From the NCBI GenBank assembly GCA_030146905.1, contig JASLAV010000726.1, forward strand, positions 1 through 5,939: 5,939 nt of DNA. The letters run 5' to 3'. Of this stretch, positions 1 through 5,273 are shown piece after piece. The stretch comes from Lentzea sp. (GTDB taxonomy: Bacteria; Actinomycetota; Actinomycetes; Mycobacteriales; Pseudonocardiaceae). Under the pieces are notes generated by a model. It had not been told where the DNA came from and did no database searches. It was given only the letters and a program-made list of their open reading frames with translations. A program made the translations under genes and the position numbers. How positions within the stretch are numbered: the stretch's first letter is position 1; each line of letters starts with the position of its first letter.

Positions 1-252
1 AGCGTGGCACCAGTACTCGCAGCGGGTACTCGGGTGCCGGGCACGGACAACACGCCGCGGGAACTCTCCGCGCGTGAGGTCGAGGTGCTCCAGCTGGTCG
101 CCGATGGCCAGAGCAACAAGGAGATCGGCGAGGCTCTGAGCCTGTCCGCGTTGACGGTGAAGTCTCACCTGTCGCGGATCGGCCGGAAGCTGGGCACCGG
201 TGATCGCGCTCAGATGGTCGCGCTGGCCATGCGTGCCGGCGTGATCCGTTAG
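1..252 (+). CDS. LuxR-family response regulator, C-terminal DNA-binding part (5' partial)
   Basis: The frame is open to the left edge, so the start lies outside the window. A GTG at position 4 is in frame but is probably internal. The visible 80-odd residues are a short linker followed by a complete LuxR/NarL (GerE-type) helix-turn-helix. It begins LSAREVEVLQLVADGQSNKE, continues with the IGEALSLSALTVKSH recognition region and ends with the usual LGTGDRAQMVALAMRAGVI tail before a TAG stop. In this family such a domain normally follows a receiver domain that is phosphorylated by a histidine kinase, but no receiver is visible here. It should bind promoter DNA as a dimer. The next gene, ribonuclease D, starts 37-70 bp downstream on the same strand. 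A similar regulator next to ribonuclease D is, from memory, common in Pseudonocardiaceae. The domain call is firm; the target genes are unknown. Confidence 0.9.
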   Translation, partial: SVAPVLAAGTRVPGTDNTPRELSAREVEVLQLVADGQSNKEIGEALSLSALTVKSHLSRIGRKLGTGDRAQMVALAMRAGVIR

Positions 253-289
253 ATACCGGTTTGAAGCACTGAACCGGCCGAGAACACCT

Positions 290-1579
290 GTGGGTGGTGC
301 GATCGTCGTAGGGTCATCCGCTGTGGATGTACCCGCCGACGAGCCAACCGCACCAACCGGACCAGATCCGGTACCACTGACGGAGCCTGCTGATGGGGTT
401 CCGCCCGTGGTCGCCGATCCTGCTGCGCTCCGGCGAGCCGCTGACGCGCTCGCCGGGGCGAAGGGCCCGGTCGCGGTGGACACCGAGCGAGCCTCGGGCT
501 ACCGCTACTCACAGCGTGCCTATCTGGTGCAACTGCGCCGGGAGGGCGCCGGCACGTGGTTGGTCGACCCGATCGCCCTTGGCGGACGGCTAGACCCGCT
601 GGTGCAGGCGCTGGACGGCACCGAGTGGGTGTTGCACGCAGCGTCTCAGGACCTGCCGTGCCTCGCTGAACTCGGGCTGCGACCCGGCGTGCTGTTCGAC
701 ACCGAGCTGGCGGGCAGGCTGGCTGGGTTCGAACGCGTGGCATTGGGCACGCTGGTCGAGCGGCTGCTCGGCTATCGGCTGGAGAAGGGGCACGGCGCGG
801 CCGACTGGTCGCGCCGCCCCCTTCCTGCCGACTGGCTGACCTACGCCGCTCTGGACGTGGAGCTGCTCGTGCAGCTGCGCGACGTTCTCGAAGCCGAGCT
901 GGAGCGCCAGGGCAAACTCGCCTGGGCGCTCGAGGAGTTCGAGGCGGTACGGACGGCGCCGTTGCCGCGCCCCCGTACCGACCCCTGGAGGCGCACGTCG
1001 GGTATCCACCGCGTGCGCAACCAGCGGCAACTGGCCCTCGTGCGATCGCTGTGGGAAGCCCGCGACGCCGTGGCCCGCGAACGTGACATCGCCCCGGGCC
1101 GAGTCCTCCCGGACTCCGCCCTGATGGAGGCAGCCGCACGCAACCCCGCGACGGAAGCGGAGCTGCTCGCCCTTCCGGTCTTCCGCGGCCGTTCCCAGCG
1201 CCGCATGGTCAGCGTCTGGATGAACGCCGTGCGCAAGGCGGCGGCCCTGTCCAAGTCAGAACTCCCGGAACCCGCGGGCCAGCACGACGGCCCGCCCCCG
1301 CCCAACCGCTGGGCGGACAAGGACCCGGACGCCGCGGCCCGCCTGGCGGCGGTCAGGGCGGCGCTGACGACGATCGCCGAGGCCAACACCCTCCCGGTGG
1401 AGAACCTGCTGCTGCCCGACCTGGTGCGGCGCACGTGCTGGCAGCCGCCGGCCGACCTCTCCCCCGAGTCCGTGGCCGCCGTGCTGCGCGAGGGCGGGGC
1501 CCGGTCGTGGCAGATCGAGCTCACGCTCGAAGCCCTGACGAAGGCGCTGGCAGCGACAGCACCGCCGGCCGCCACCTGA
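290..1579 (+). CDS. rnd: Ribonuclease D (3'-5' exoribonuclease, DEDDy type, with HRDC domain)
   Basis: This is a cytoplasmic 3'-5' exoribonuclease of the kind that trims the 3' ends of tRNA precursors and other stable RNAs. From the GTG at 290 it has 429 residues. The DEDDy exonuclease domain covers about 45-205. Exo I is VAVDTERASGYRY (D64, E66), exo II is HAASQDLPCL (D121), and exo III is YAALDVELL (Y185, D189), so all metal-binding residues are present. An HRDC domain follows at about 243-320, then a proline-rich linker, then a helical C-terminal domain at about 340-420 as in actinobacterial homologues. The start is uncertain. GTG 290 lacks a clear ribosome binding site, and GTG 323 (residue 12) would remove a poorly conserved-looking leader and may be the true start. 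The gene ends 76 bp before the convergent methyltransferase stop. The long open frames on the opposite strand are codon-bias artefacts. Confidence 0.95.
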   Translation: MGGAIVVGSSAVDVPADEPTAPTGPDPVPLTEPADGVPPVVADPAALRRAADALAGAKGPVAVDTERASGYRYSQRAYLVQLRREGAGTWLVDPIALGGRLDPLVQALDGTEWVLHAASQDLPCLAELGLRPGVLFDTELAGRLAGFERVALGTLVERLLGYRLEKGHGAADWSRRPLPADWLTYAALDVELLVQLRDVLEAELERQGKLAWALEEFEAVRTAPLPRPRTDPWRRTSGIHRVRNQRQLALVRSLWEARDAVARERDIAPGRVLPDSALMEAAARNPATEAELLALPVFRGRSQRRMVSVWMNAVRKAAALSKSELPEPAGQHDGPPPPNRWADKDPDAAARLAAVRAALTTIAEANTLPVENLLLPDLVRRTCWQPPADLSPESVAAVLREGGARSWQIELTLEALTKALAATAPPAAT

Positions 1580-1590
1580 TATCCACCCCA

Positions 1591-1653
1591 TTCGAGCCGT
1601 GCGTCGACGACGGCAGCGCCGAGCGCCGTCGTCGACCCGTTCGAGCCGGGCGT
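1591..1653. repeat. Short direct repeats flanking the hairpin
   Basis: TTCGAGCCGTGCGT (1591-1604) recurs as TTCGAGCCGGGCGT (1640-1653), 13 of 14 identical, with the hairpin between them. The first copy shares its last two bases with the hairpin stem. The function is unknown. It may be a trace of local duplication or of an insertion in the intergenic gap. Confidence 0.4.
1603..1636. terminator. Likely bidirectional terminator hairpin
   Basis: A perfect 12-bp inverted repeat (GTCGACGACGGC at 1603-1614 and its complement at 1625-1636) has a 10-nt loop. It lies in the 76-bp gap between the converging ribonuclease D and methyltransferase genes. There is no T-tract on either side, which is common for actinobacterial hairpin terminators. 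Its placement between two stop codons favours termination or 3'-end protection for both transcripts. Confidence 0.65.
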
Positions 1654-1655
1654 GA

Positions 1656-2297
1656 TCACCCCCGGCAGCTGATCTCCATGCCGTCCTCCACCGGGAACGC
1701 GACGCTGACGTACCCGTTCGCCGGATCCCGCACGTAGGCGAGGTACTCGGCCATCGAGTCCTGGTCGATGTCGTCGGCGACGACGAGCGCACCGGGCGCG
1801 AGCCGGGGTTCGAGGTCGTGCAGCACCGGCAGGCAGAGCTCCTTCCAGCCGTCGAGCAGAACGAGCCCGATCGGTCCCTTCAGCTCCGCCAGCGTGCGCC
1901 GCGCGTCGCCGGGCAGGACCGTCACGAAGTCCTCGAGCCCCGCCTCGTCGAGGTTCCGCCGCGCGGTGGCGACCTTCGCCGCGGACATCTCGGTGCCGTA
2001 CACGTGCCCCTTGCCGTTGTCGGCGACGGCCGCCGCCAGGTAGAGCGTCGAGATGCCGAACGACGTGCCGAACTCGACGACGGTCTCCGGCCGGCTGGAC
2101 CGCACCAGCCCGTAGAGCAACTCCCCTCCGCTCGCGGAGATCGGCATGTAGACGCCGGCCAGCGCGTCGGCGCGTTCCTGCGCACCGGCCAGCCGCAGCT
2201 CGTCCCACGGCGCCTCGAAGGTGTCGTCGGACTTGGCGGCGCCGAAGAGCCGGTCCAGCACCGAACGGACCTGAGGTTCGTGCAGCGTGATGGTCAT
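1656..2297 (-). CDS. SAM-dependent O-methyltransferase (class I, Methyltransf_24 / COG4122-like)
   Basis: A 213-residue soluble class I methyltransferase. Motif I, the SAM-binding loop, is VVEFGTSFGIST (residues 73-84; E75, G77, G81). The acidic residue for the SAM ribose is E103 in YGTEMS, followed by GDAR (D131). The strand-4 motif GLVLLDGWKE (D149) and VVADDI (D175, D176) follow, which matches metal-dependent catechol/caffeoyl-CoA-type O-methyltransferases. The length is normal for this group. The substrate cannot be read from sequence; small phenolic or hydroxylated compounds are typical. The ATG at 2297 has no Shine-Dalgarno. A TAATCT -10-like box lies 7 nt upstream, so a leaderless mRNA is likely. 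It is transcribed away from the TetR gene across a shared palindrome, so it is probably the TetR target. Confidence 0.9.
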   Translation of the reverse strand: MTITLHEPQVRSVLDRLFGAAKSDDTFEAPWDELRLAGAQERADALAGVYMPISASGGELLYGLVRSSRPETVVEFGTSFGISTLYLAAAVADNGKGHVYGTEMSAAKVATARRNLDEAGLEDFVTVLPGDARRTLAELKGPIGLVLLDGWKELCLPVLHDLEPRLAPGALVVADDIDQDSMAEYLAYVRDPANGYVSVAFPVEDGMEISCRG

Positions 2298-2302
2298 GGC
2301 GT

Positions 2303-2334
2303 CTAGATTAGACGCAACGTTGCGTCTAATCTAG
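2303..2334. promoter_or_regulatory. Perfect 32-bp palindrome: TetR operator between divergent genes
   Basis: The half-site CTAGATTAGACGCAAC (2303-2318) is followed directly by its exact complement (2319-2334), centred on GCAACGTTGC. An extra inverted half-site GCGTCTA lies at 2299-2305, giving three TAGACGC-type boxes (2299-2305, 2309-2315, 2322-2328). The palindrome overlaps the presumed -35 of the TetR gene and the -10 of the methyltransferase gene. Occupation should therefore block both. Autoregulation by the adjacent TetR is the obvious reading. Confidence 0.85.
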
Positions 2335-2347
2335 CCCTGGCTAAGGT
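2320..2347 (+). promoter_or_regulatory. Predicted promoter of the TetR gene
   Basis: TTGCGT (2320-2325) and TAAGGT (2342-2347) are separated by 16 bp. The -35 box lies inside the right half of the 32-bp palindrome. The expected start of transcription is near 2354, only just upstream of the Shine-Dalgarno, so the leader would be very short. The assignment is by motif only. Confidence 0.45.
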
Positions 2348-2365
2348 ACGCCCCAGGAGGTGGCG

Positions 2366-2965
2366 ATGGGGAGCACCGCGCATCGCGGGAACCGGCACGG
2401 ACGCAGCGAGGAAGCGCGACAGGCAGTGCTGGAGGCAGCGGACGACCTGCTGGCCGAACGCGGCTTCGCCGGCGTGACGATCGAGGGCATCGCCGCACGT
2501 GCGGGCGTCGCGAAGCAGACGATCTACCGCTGGTGGCCGTCCAAGGTCGACGTGCTGCTGGAGGCGTTCACCGAGGACATGGCCCAGCACCTGACGCCGG
2601 ACGACCACGGCGACCTCGGCACCGACCTGCGCACCCACCTCGCGCGCCTGGCGGAGTTCCTCACCGAGACCGACCCCGGCGCCGTGTTCCGCGCCCTCGC
2701 CGGCCAGGCCCAGCACGACCCCCAGCTCGCGGCCAAGCTCCGCGACGACCATCTGAGCGCCCAGCGCGTCCGCGACCGGCTCCCCCTCCAGCGAGCGGTC
2801 GAGCGCGGCGAACTCCCCGGCGACCTCGACGTCGACTCGGCACTGGACCAGCTCGTCGGCCCGGTCTACTACCGCGTCCTCGTCACCGGCTCACCCGTGA
2901 CACGCGAGTTCACCGACGACCTCGTCGCGGCCTTCCTGCACCGTCACCACCGCTCTCCGAATTGA
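2366..2965 (+). CDS. TetR/AcrR-family transcriptional repressor (TetR_C_11-like)
   Basis: A 199-residue TetR repressor. The ATG at 2366 is chosen over the GTG at 2360 because AGGAGG (2355-2360) is an ideal Shine-Dalgarno 5 nt before the ATG, and the GTG overlaps it. The N-terminal HTH domain covers about 14-62: helix 1 with ARQAVLEAADDLLAERGF, then VTIEGIAARAGVAKQTIYRWW ending in WPSK (residues 57-60). The ligand-binding part (about 63-195) contains AVFRALAGQAQHDPQLAAKL and the late motif VGPVYYRVLVTG typical of the TetR_C_11 group. It probably binds the palindrome just upstream, repressing itself and the divergent methyltransferase until a small ligand releases it. The ligand is unknown. Its TGA stop lies within the left direct repeat that frames the GNAT cassette. 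Confidence 0.93.
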   Translation: MGSTAHRGNRHGRSEEARQAVLEAADDLLAERGFAGVTIEGIAARAGVAKQTIYRWWPSKVDVLLEAFTEDMAQHLTPDDHGDLGTDLRTHLARLAEFLTETDPGAVFRALAGQAQHDPQLAAKLRDDHLSAQRVRDRLPLQRAVERGELPGDLDVDSALDQLVGPVYYRVLVTGSPVTREFTDDLVAAFLHRHHRSPN

Positions 2966-2973
2966 TATATCGG
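2960..2973 (+). repeat. Left 14-bp direct repeat of the GNAT cassette
   Basis: AATTGATATATCGG overlaps the TetR stop codon and matches AACTGATATATCGG at 3618-3631 in the same orientation (13 of 14). The right copy is also half of a larger palindrome. The pair could be a target-site duplication or two related half-operators. Confidence 0.5.
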
Positions 2974-2989
2974 CGTCCAGCCCGGCGCT

Positions 2990-3045
2990 GACCTGCCCCT
3001 TGGCAACGAGACTTTTGACTTCGTCCGCAAACGACTCATTGCAAG
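2990..3045 (+). repeat. Left inverted-repeat arm bracketing the GNAT gene
   Basis: This 56-nt stretch matches the reverse complement of 3550-3604 at 47 of 56 aligned positions (one 1-nt gap). The core of 20 exact bases, CTTTTGACTTCGTCCGCAAA, lies at 3012-3031. The arm ends 13 bp before the GNAT start codon. It is AT-richer than its surroundings. It is internally symmetric as well: CCCCTTGGCAACGAG (2996-3010) pairs with 3035-3048, a 13-bp stem with one bulge and one mismatch. That pairing covers the presumed ribosome binding site AAGGGG (3043-3048). It could be a transposon-like terminal repeat, a large repressor operator built from TTGCAA-type boxes, or an RNA structure. Confidence 0.8.
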
Positions 3046-3058
3046 GGGTCGGTTCGCC

Positions 3059-3538
3059 ATGATCAGCACGGATCGGCTGGACCTGCTCCCGTTGCGGGTC
3101 GAGCACGCCCAGGAGATGGCCGAGGTCCTGTCGGACCCGGCGCTGCACACGTTCATCGGTGGCACGCCGTACACATCGGAAGCGCTCCGAGCCCGCTACG
3201 AGCGACTGACCGCGGGCTCACCGGATCCGGCCCAGCGCTGGCTGAACTGGGTGATCCACCTCCGCGACGAGTACTGCCTGGCCGGCACCGTCCAGGCGAC
3301 GATCACCGGCCGGTCGGCCGAGATCGCGTGGGTCGTCGGCACGCCGTGGCAGGGTCGCGGCATTGCGGGCGAGGCCGCACGAGGTCTCGTCGGCTGGCTC
3401 GCCACCCAGCCGGTGCACGTGGTCGTGGCGCACATCCACCCCGAGCACCACGCGTCCGCCGCAGTCGCCACCTCCGCCGGGCTGACGGTCACCGACTTGA
3501 TCCACGACGGCGAGGTCCGCTGGCAGCGCCTCATCTAA
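3059..3538 (+). CDS. GNAT-family N-acetyltransferase (RimJ/RimL-like, Acetyltransf_3)
   Basis: A 159-residue acetyl-CoA-dependent N-acetyltransferase, near the usual length for single-domain GNATs. The N-terminus MISTDRLDLLPLRVEHAQEM is the classic start of the RimJ/RimL-type group. The strand-4 and acetyl-CoA loop is IAWVVGTPWQGRGIAGEA, with Q98-G99-R100-G101-I102-A103 as the pyrophosphate-binding Q/RxxGxG/A motif. The late motif HIHPEHHASAAVATSAGL (125-142) is the usual IHPxNxxSxxVAxxxGL with His for Asn. The substrate is unknown; small amines, antibiotics or protein N-termini are all possible. AAGGGG at 3043-3048 is a plausible ribosome binding site, 10 nt before the ATG. The gene sits almost edge to edge between two inverted-repeat arms, 13 bp from the left one and 11 bp from the right. 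This suggests it moves or is regulated as a unit. Confidence 0.92.
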   Translation: MISTDRLDLLPLRVEHAQEMAEVLSDPALHTFIGGTPYTSEALRARYERLTAGSPDPAQRWLNWVIHLRDEYCLAGTVQATITGRSAEIAWVVGTPWQGRGIAGEAARGLVGWLATQPVHVVVAHIHPEHHASAAVATSAGLTVTDLIHDGEVRWQRLI

Positions 3539-3549
3539 CGCCACCCGGT

Positions 3550-3604
3550 CTTGCAACAGGTCTTTGCGGACGAAGTCAAAAGATTCGTTGCAAAGAGCCA
3601 GGTC
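3550..3604 (-). repeat. Right inverted-repeat arm bracketing the GNAT gene
   Basis: This is the mirror copy of the left arm. The 20-base exact core lies at 3563-3582 as the reverse complement of 3012-3031, and overall identity is 47 of 56 aligned positions. It begins 11 bp after the GNAT stop, in the gap between two convergent genes where a promoter operator would not be expected. TTGCAAC (3551-3557) can pair with GTTGCAA (3587-3593), so the arm may also act as the GNAT or MerR terminator. In the GNAT mRNA the two arms could pair with each other and loop out the whole reading frame. Confidence 0.8.
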
Positions 3605-3617
3605 GAAGGCACCGCAT

Positions 3618-3645
3618 AACTGATATATCGGTCGATACATCAGTT
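3618..3645. promoter_or_regulatory. Orphan 28-bp palindrome resembling a PadR-type operator
   Basis: AACTGATATATCGG (3618-3631) is followed by TCGATACATCAGTT (3632-3645), the reverse complement with only three mismatched base pairs. AT-rich TATATCG...CGATATA symmetry is, from general knowledge, characteristic of operators for PadR-family repressors in actinobacteria. No PadR gene is present, and the site lies between the 3' ends of two convergent genes. It may be the relic of a lost promoter. An ATG at 3664, 18 nt after the palindrome, is positioned like an old start codon, but the frame only runs antisense to MerR. Confidence 0.5.
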
Positions 3646-3674
3646 GCGAGCGGAAAATCGCCGATGCACAGAGG

Positions 3675-4313
3675 TCAGTCGACGGAGCCGTCGCCGATCA
3701 CTTCGCGCGACGCCTGGGCATGCGCGAGACGTCGCACGGCCTTGAGCACGGTGTCGCCGATCAAGGTGCCGATGACCATCGCCTCGATGACGTCGTCGCG
3801 TGAACCGCGGTCGGCGATGTAGTCGAGGTCGGCCCGCGCGATGATCTTCAGCCCCTCCATGTAGGGGTCGAGGACCTCCTGGAAGTGGTCGTGGCCGACC
3901 GAGCGGGCGGCTGACAGGGCGGCCGCGAGCATGAGGGTCACGTTGCTCCCGGCGATGTCGAAGCCCTCAGACACGCCGTGTCGTTCGCAGAAGGCCTGGA
4001 CGTCCTTGACCGCGAGCGGGTCGAGCTCGACCGCGCTCGGCTGGCTGATGGCCTCCTGCACCGCGCCGAGCTTCTTGTGCAGTGAGGCGTCGCGAGTGTC
4101 AACGGCGGCGAGGACGTCGCGCACGGTCGCGATGGAGAGACCACCGACGTCCACCAAAGCGCGCACCAGCCGCAGCCTGCGCAGGTGCTCTTCGTCGTAG
4201 TGGGCCTGGTTCGGGCTGGTCAGCACGCCGGCGGGCAGCAGTCCCTCGCGCAGGTAGTACTTGATCGTCGGCACCGGAACGCCACTTCTCTTCGAAAGCT
4301 CGCCAACACGCAT
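3675..4313 (-). CDS. MerR-family transcriptional regulator
   Basis: A 212-residue regulator. The start is the ATG at 4313, giving MRVGELSKRSGVPVPTIKYY, the canonical first residues of a MerR winged helix-turn-helix. The frame stays open 32 codons upstream, but that extension runs through the regulatory region and is not family-like. The DNA-binding domain covers about 1-70, with the YYLREGLLPAG wing turn (19-29) and HLRRLRLVRALVDVGGLSI (43-61). The dimerisation helix follows at about 62-90. The C-terminal 100 residues are helical and contain no cysteine cluster for metals and no B12-binding ExDxHxxG motif, so the signal is unknown. A TACACT -10 box (4325-4320) ends 6 nt before the ATG, suggesting a leaderless mRNA. 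It diverges from the membrane operon and probably controls it through the palindrome between them. Confidence 0.92.
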   Translation of the reverse strand: MRVGELSKRSGVPVPTIKYYLREGLLPAGVLTSPNQAHYDEEHLRRLRLVRALVDVGGLSIATVRDVLAAVDTRDASLHKKLGAVQEAISQPSAVELDPLAVKDVQAFCERHGVSEGFDIAGSNVTLMLAAALSAARSVGHDHFQEVLDPYMEGLKIIARADLDYIADRGSRDDVIEAMVIGTLIGDTVLKAVRRLAHAQASREVIGDGSVD

Positions 4314-4339
4314 ATGGATAGTGTACCTTCCCGTTTGTC

Positions 4340-4361
4340 GATAGCGGAGAGTGCCGCTATC
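4340..4361. promoter_or_regulatory. MerR-type operator and promoter of the membrane operon
   Basis: GATAGCGG (4340-4347), a 6-bp spacer and CCGCTATC (4354-4361) form a perfect inverted repeat. A wider pair, ATGGATAG (4314-4321) and CTATCCAT (4357-4364), encloses it. On the + strand TTGTCG (4335-4340) and TATCCA (4358-4363) are separated by 17 bp, and the palindrome is centred in that spacer. This is the placement known for MerR regulators that act by twisting the promoter. The divergent MerR start at 4313 suggests autoregulation too. The promoter boxes are motif-based. Confidence 0.65.
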
Positions 4362-4382
4362 CATTCGTCCGAGGGGGCTCAG

Positions 4383-5273
4383 GTGTTGAAGAACTTGCAG
4401 AGCTGGCATCGGCCATTAGTCGTCTTCGGAGCGGTGATGGCCGCCTTGATCCCGGTCGCGCTGGTCGGGCTGCTGGTCGACGACCGGACGGTGGTCAACT
4501 CGCCGATCTGGCTCAAGCCGCTCAAGTTCGCCGTGTCGCTCGCGATCTACGCGTTCACGCTGGCGTGGCTGCTCACCTACCTGAAGAAGTTCCAGCGCGC
4601 CGGATGGTGGGCGGGCACCGTTCTGGCTGCGGCCGGGGCGATGGAGATGGTCGTGATCGTCGGCCAGGTCATCCGCGGCAGGCGCAGCCACTTCAACTTC
4701 GAGACGCCGCTCGACGCGGCGCTGTTCTCCATCATGGGCGGGACGATCGTCGTGTTGTGGGTGACCCACGCGATCGTCGCGATCCTGCTGTGGCGCGCGA
4801 AGATCGAGAACGACGCGCTGACGTGGTCGATCCGGCTCGGGCTCGTCATCTCGTTCCTGGGTATCGGCGTCGGGTTCCTGATGACGCAGCCGAAGTCCGG
4901 CCAGGCGATCGACGGCGGCACCATCGGTTCGCACACCGTCGGCGCGGCCGACGGCGGCGCCTACATGCCGCTCACCGGGTGGAGCATCGAGCACGGCGAC
5001 CTGCGGGTCGGGCACTTCGTCGGCATGCACGCGCTGCAGGTGCTGCCCGTGCTGATCGCACTGCTCGGCCGCCGCGCCAACACCAGGATCGCCTGGGTGC
5101 TCAGCGGGTCGTTCCTGGGGATCTTCCTGCTCGTGACCTGGCAGGCGTTGCGCGGCCAGTCCCTCGTCCAGCCCGACGGCACGACGTTGCTCGCGCTGAC
5201 CGGAATCGTCGTCGCGACCGCACTGGGCTTGGCGTGGGCGCGTGAACCGGAGAAGGAGCTCGTTTCCGCATGA
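4383..5273 (+). CDS. Multi-pass membrane protein of unknown function
   Basis: A 296-residue protein. The GTG at 4383 is preferred because GAGGGGG (4371-4377) is a strong Shine-Dalgarno 5 nt upstream. It gives a short N-terminus, LKNLQSWHRP, before the first membrane segment. An ATG at 4314 would add a hydrophilic 23-residue leader across the promoter. About eight membrane segments are visible: 11-31, 48-67, 75-97, 111-137, 151-168, 212-228, 236-254 and 268-286. A 40-residue Gly-rich loop, about 169-210, lies between segments 5 and 6. Histidines fall in or near the membrane at H103, H129, H211 and H216, the last two in HFVGMHALQ. They could bind haem, metal or a quinone, but this is speculation. 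I do not recognise a named family. It overlaps the ABA4-like gene by 4 bp, so the two are translationally coupled and probably work together. Confidence 0.85.
   Translation: MLKNLQSWHRPLVVFGAVMAALIPVALVGLLVDDRTVVNSPIWLKPLKFAVSLAIYAFTLAWLLTYLKKFQRAGWWAGTVLAAAGAMEMVVIVGQVIRGRRSHFNFETPLDAALFSIMGGTIVVLWVTHAIVAILLWRAKIENDALTWSIRLGLVISFLGIGVGFLMTQPKSGQAIDGGTIGSHTVGAADGGAYMPLTGWSIEHGDLRVGHFVGMHALQVLPVLIALLGRRANTRIAWVLSGSFLGIFLLVTWQALRGQSLVQPDGTTLLALTGIVVATALGLAWAREPEKELVSA

Noticed and set aside
256..277. CCGGTT and AACCGG with a 10-nt loop between the LuxR regulator and ribonuclease D, as a possible terminator.
   Set aside because: A 6-bp stem without a T-tract in a 37-bp gap between co-directional genes is too weak to call.
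1640..1650. GTTCGAGCCGG resembling a tRNA T-arm and hence a possible attachment site.
   Set aside because: No cloverleaf or acceptor stem can be formed around it and no integrase is present.
249..2208. Long open frames on the strand opposite ribonuclease D and the methyltransferase (for example 249-1139 and 841-2208).
   Set aside because: Their products are Arg/Ala/Pro-rich with no domain signal. They cover genes with clear catalytic motifs on the other strand and are typical of high-GC third-position bias.
3664..3822. A gene remnant starting at ATG 3664 under the PadR-like operator.
   Set aside because: The frame only reads antisense through the MerR 3' end and shows no recognisable protein; at most the start context is a relic.
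3675..4313. A light-sensing B12-binding MerR (LitR/CarH type) that would link the ABA4-like protein to carotenoid control.
   Set aside because: The C-terminal region has no ExDxHxxG motif and is too short for a cobalamin-binding domain.
4314..4382. ATG at 4314 as the start of the membrane protein, abutting the MerR start.
   Set aside because: It lacks a ribosome binding site, would translate through the promoter palindrome and adds an unconserved-looking leader. The GTG at 4383 has a strong Shine-Dalgarno.
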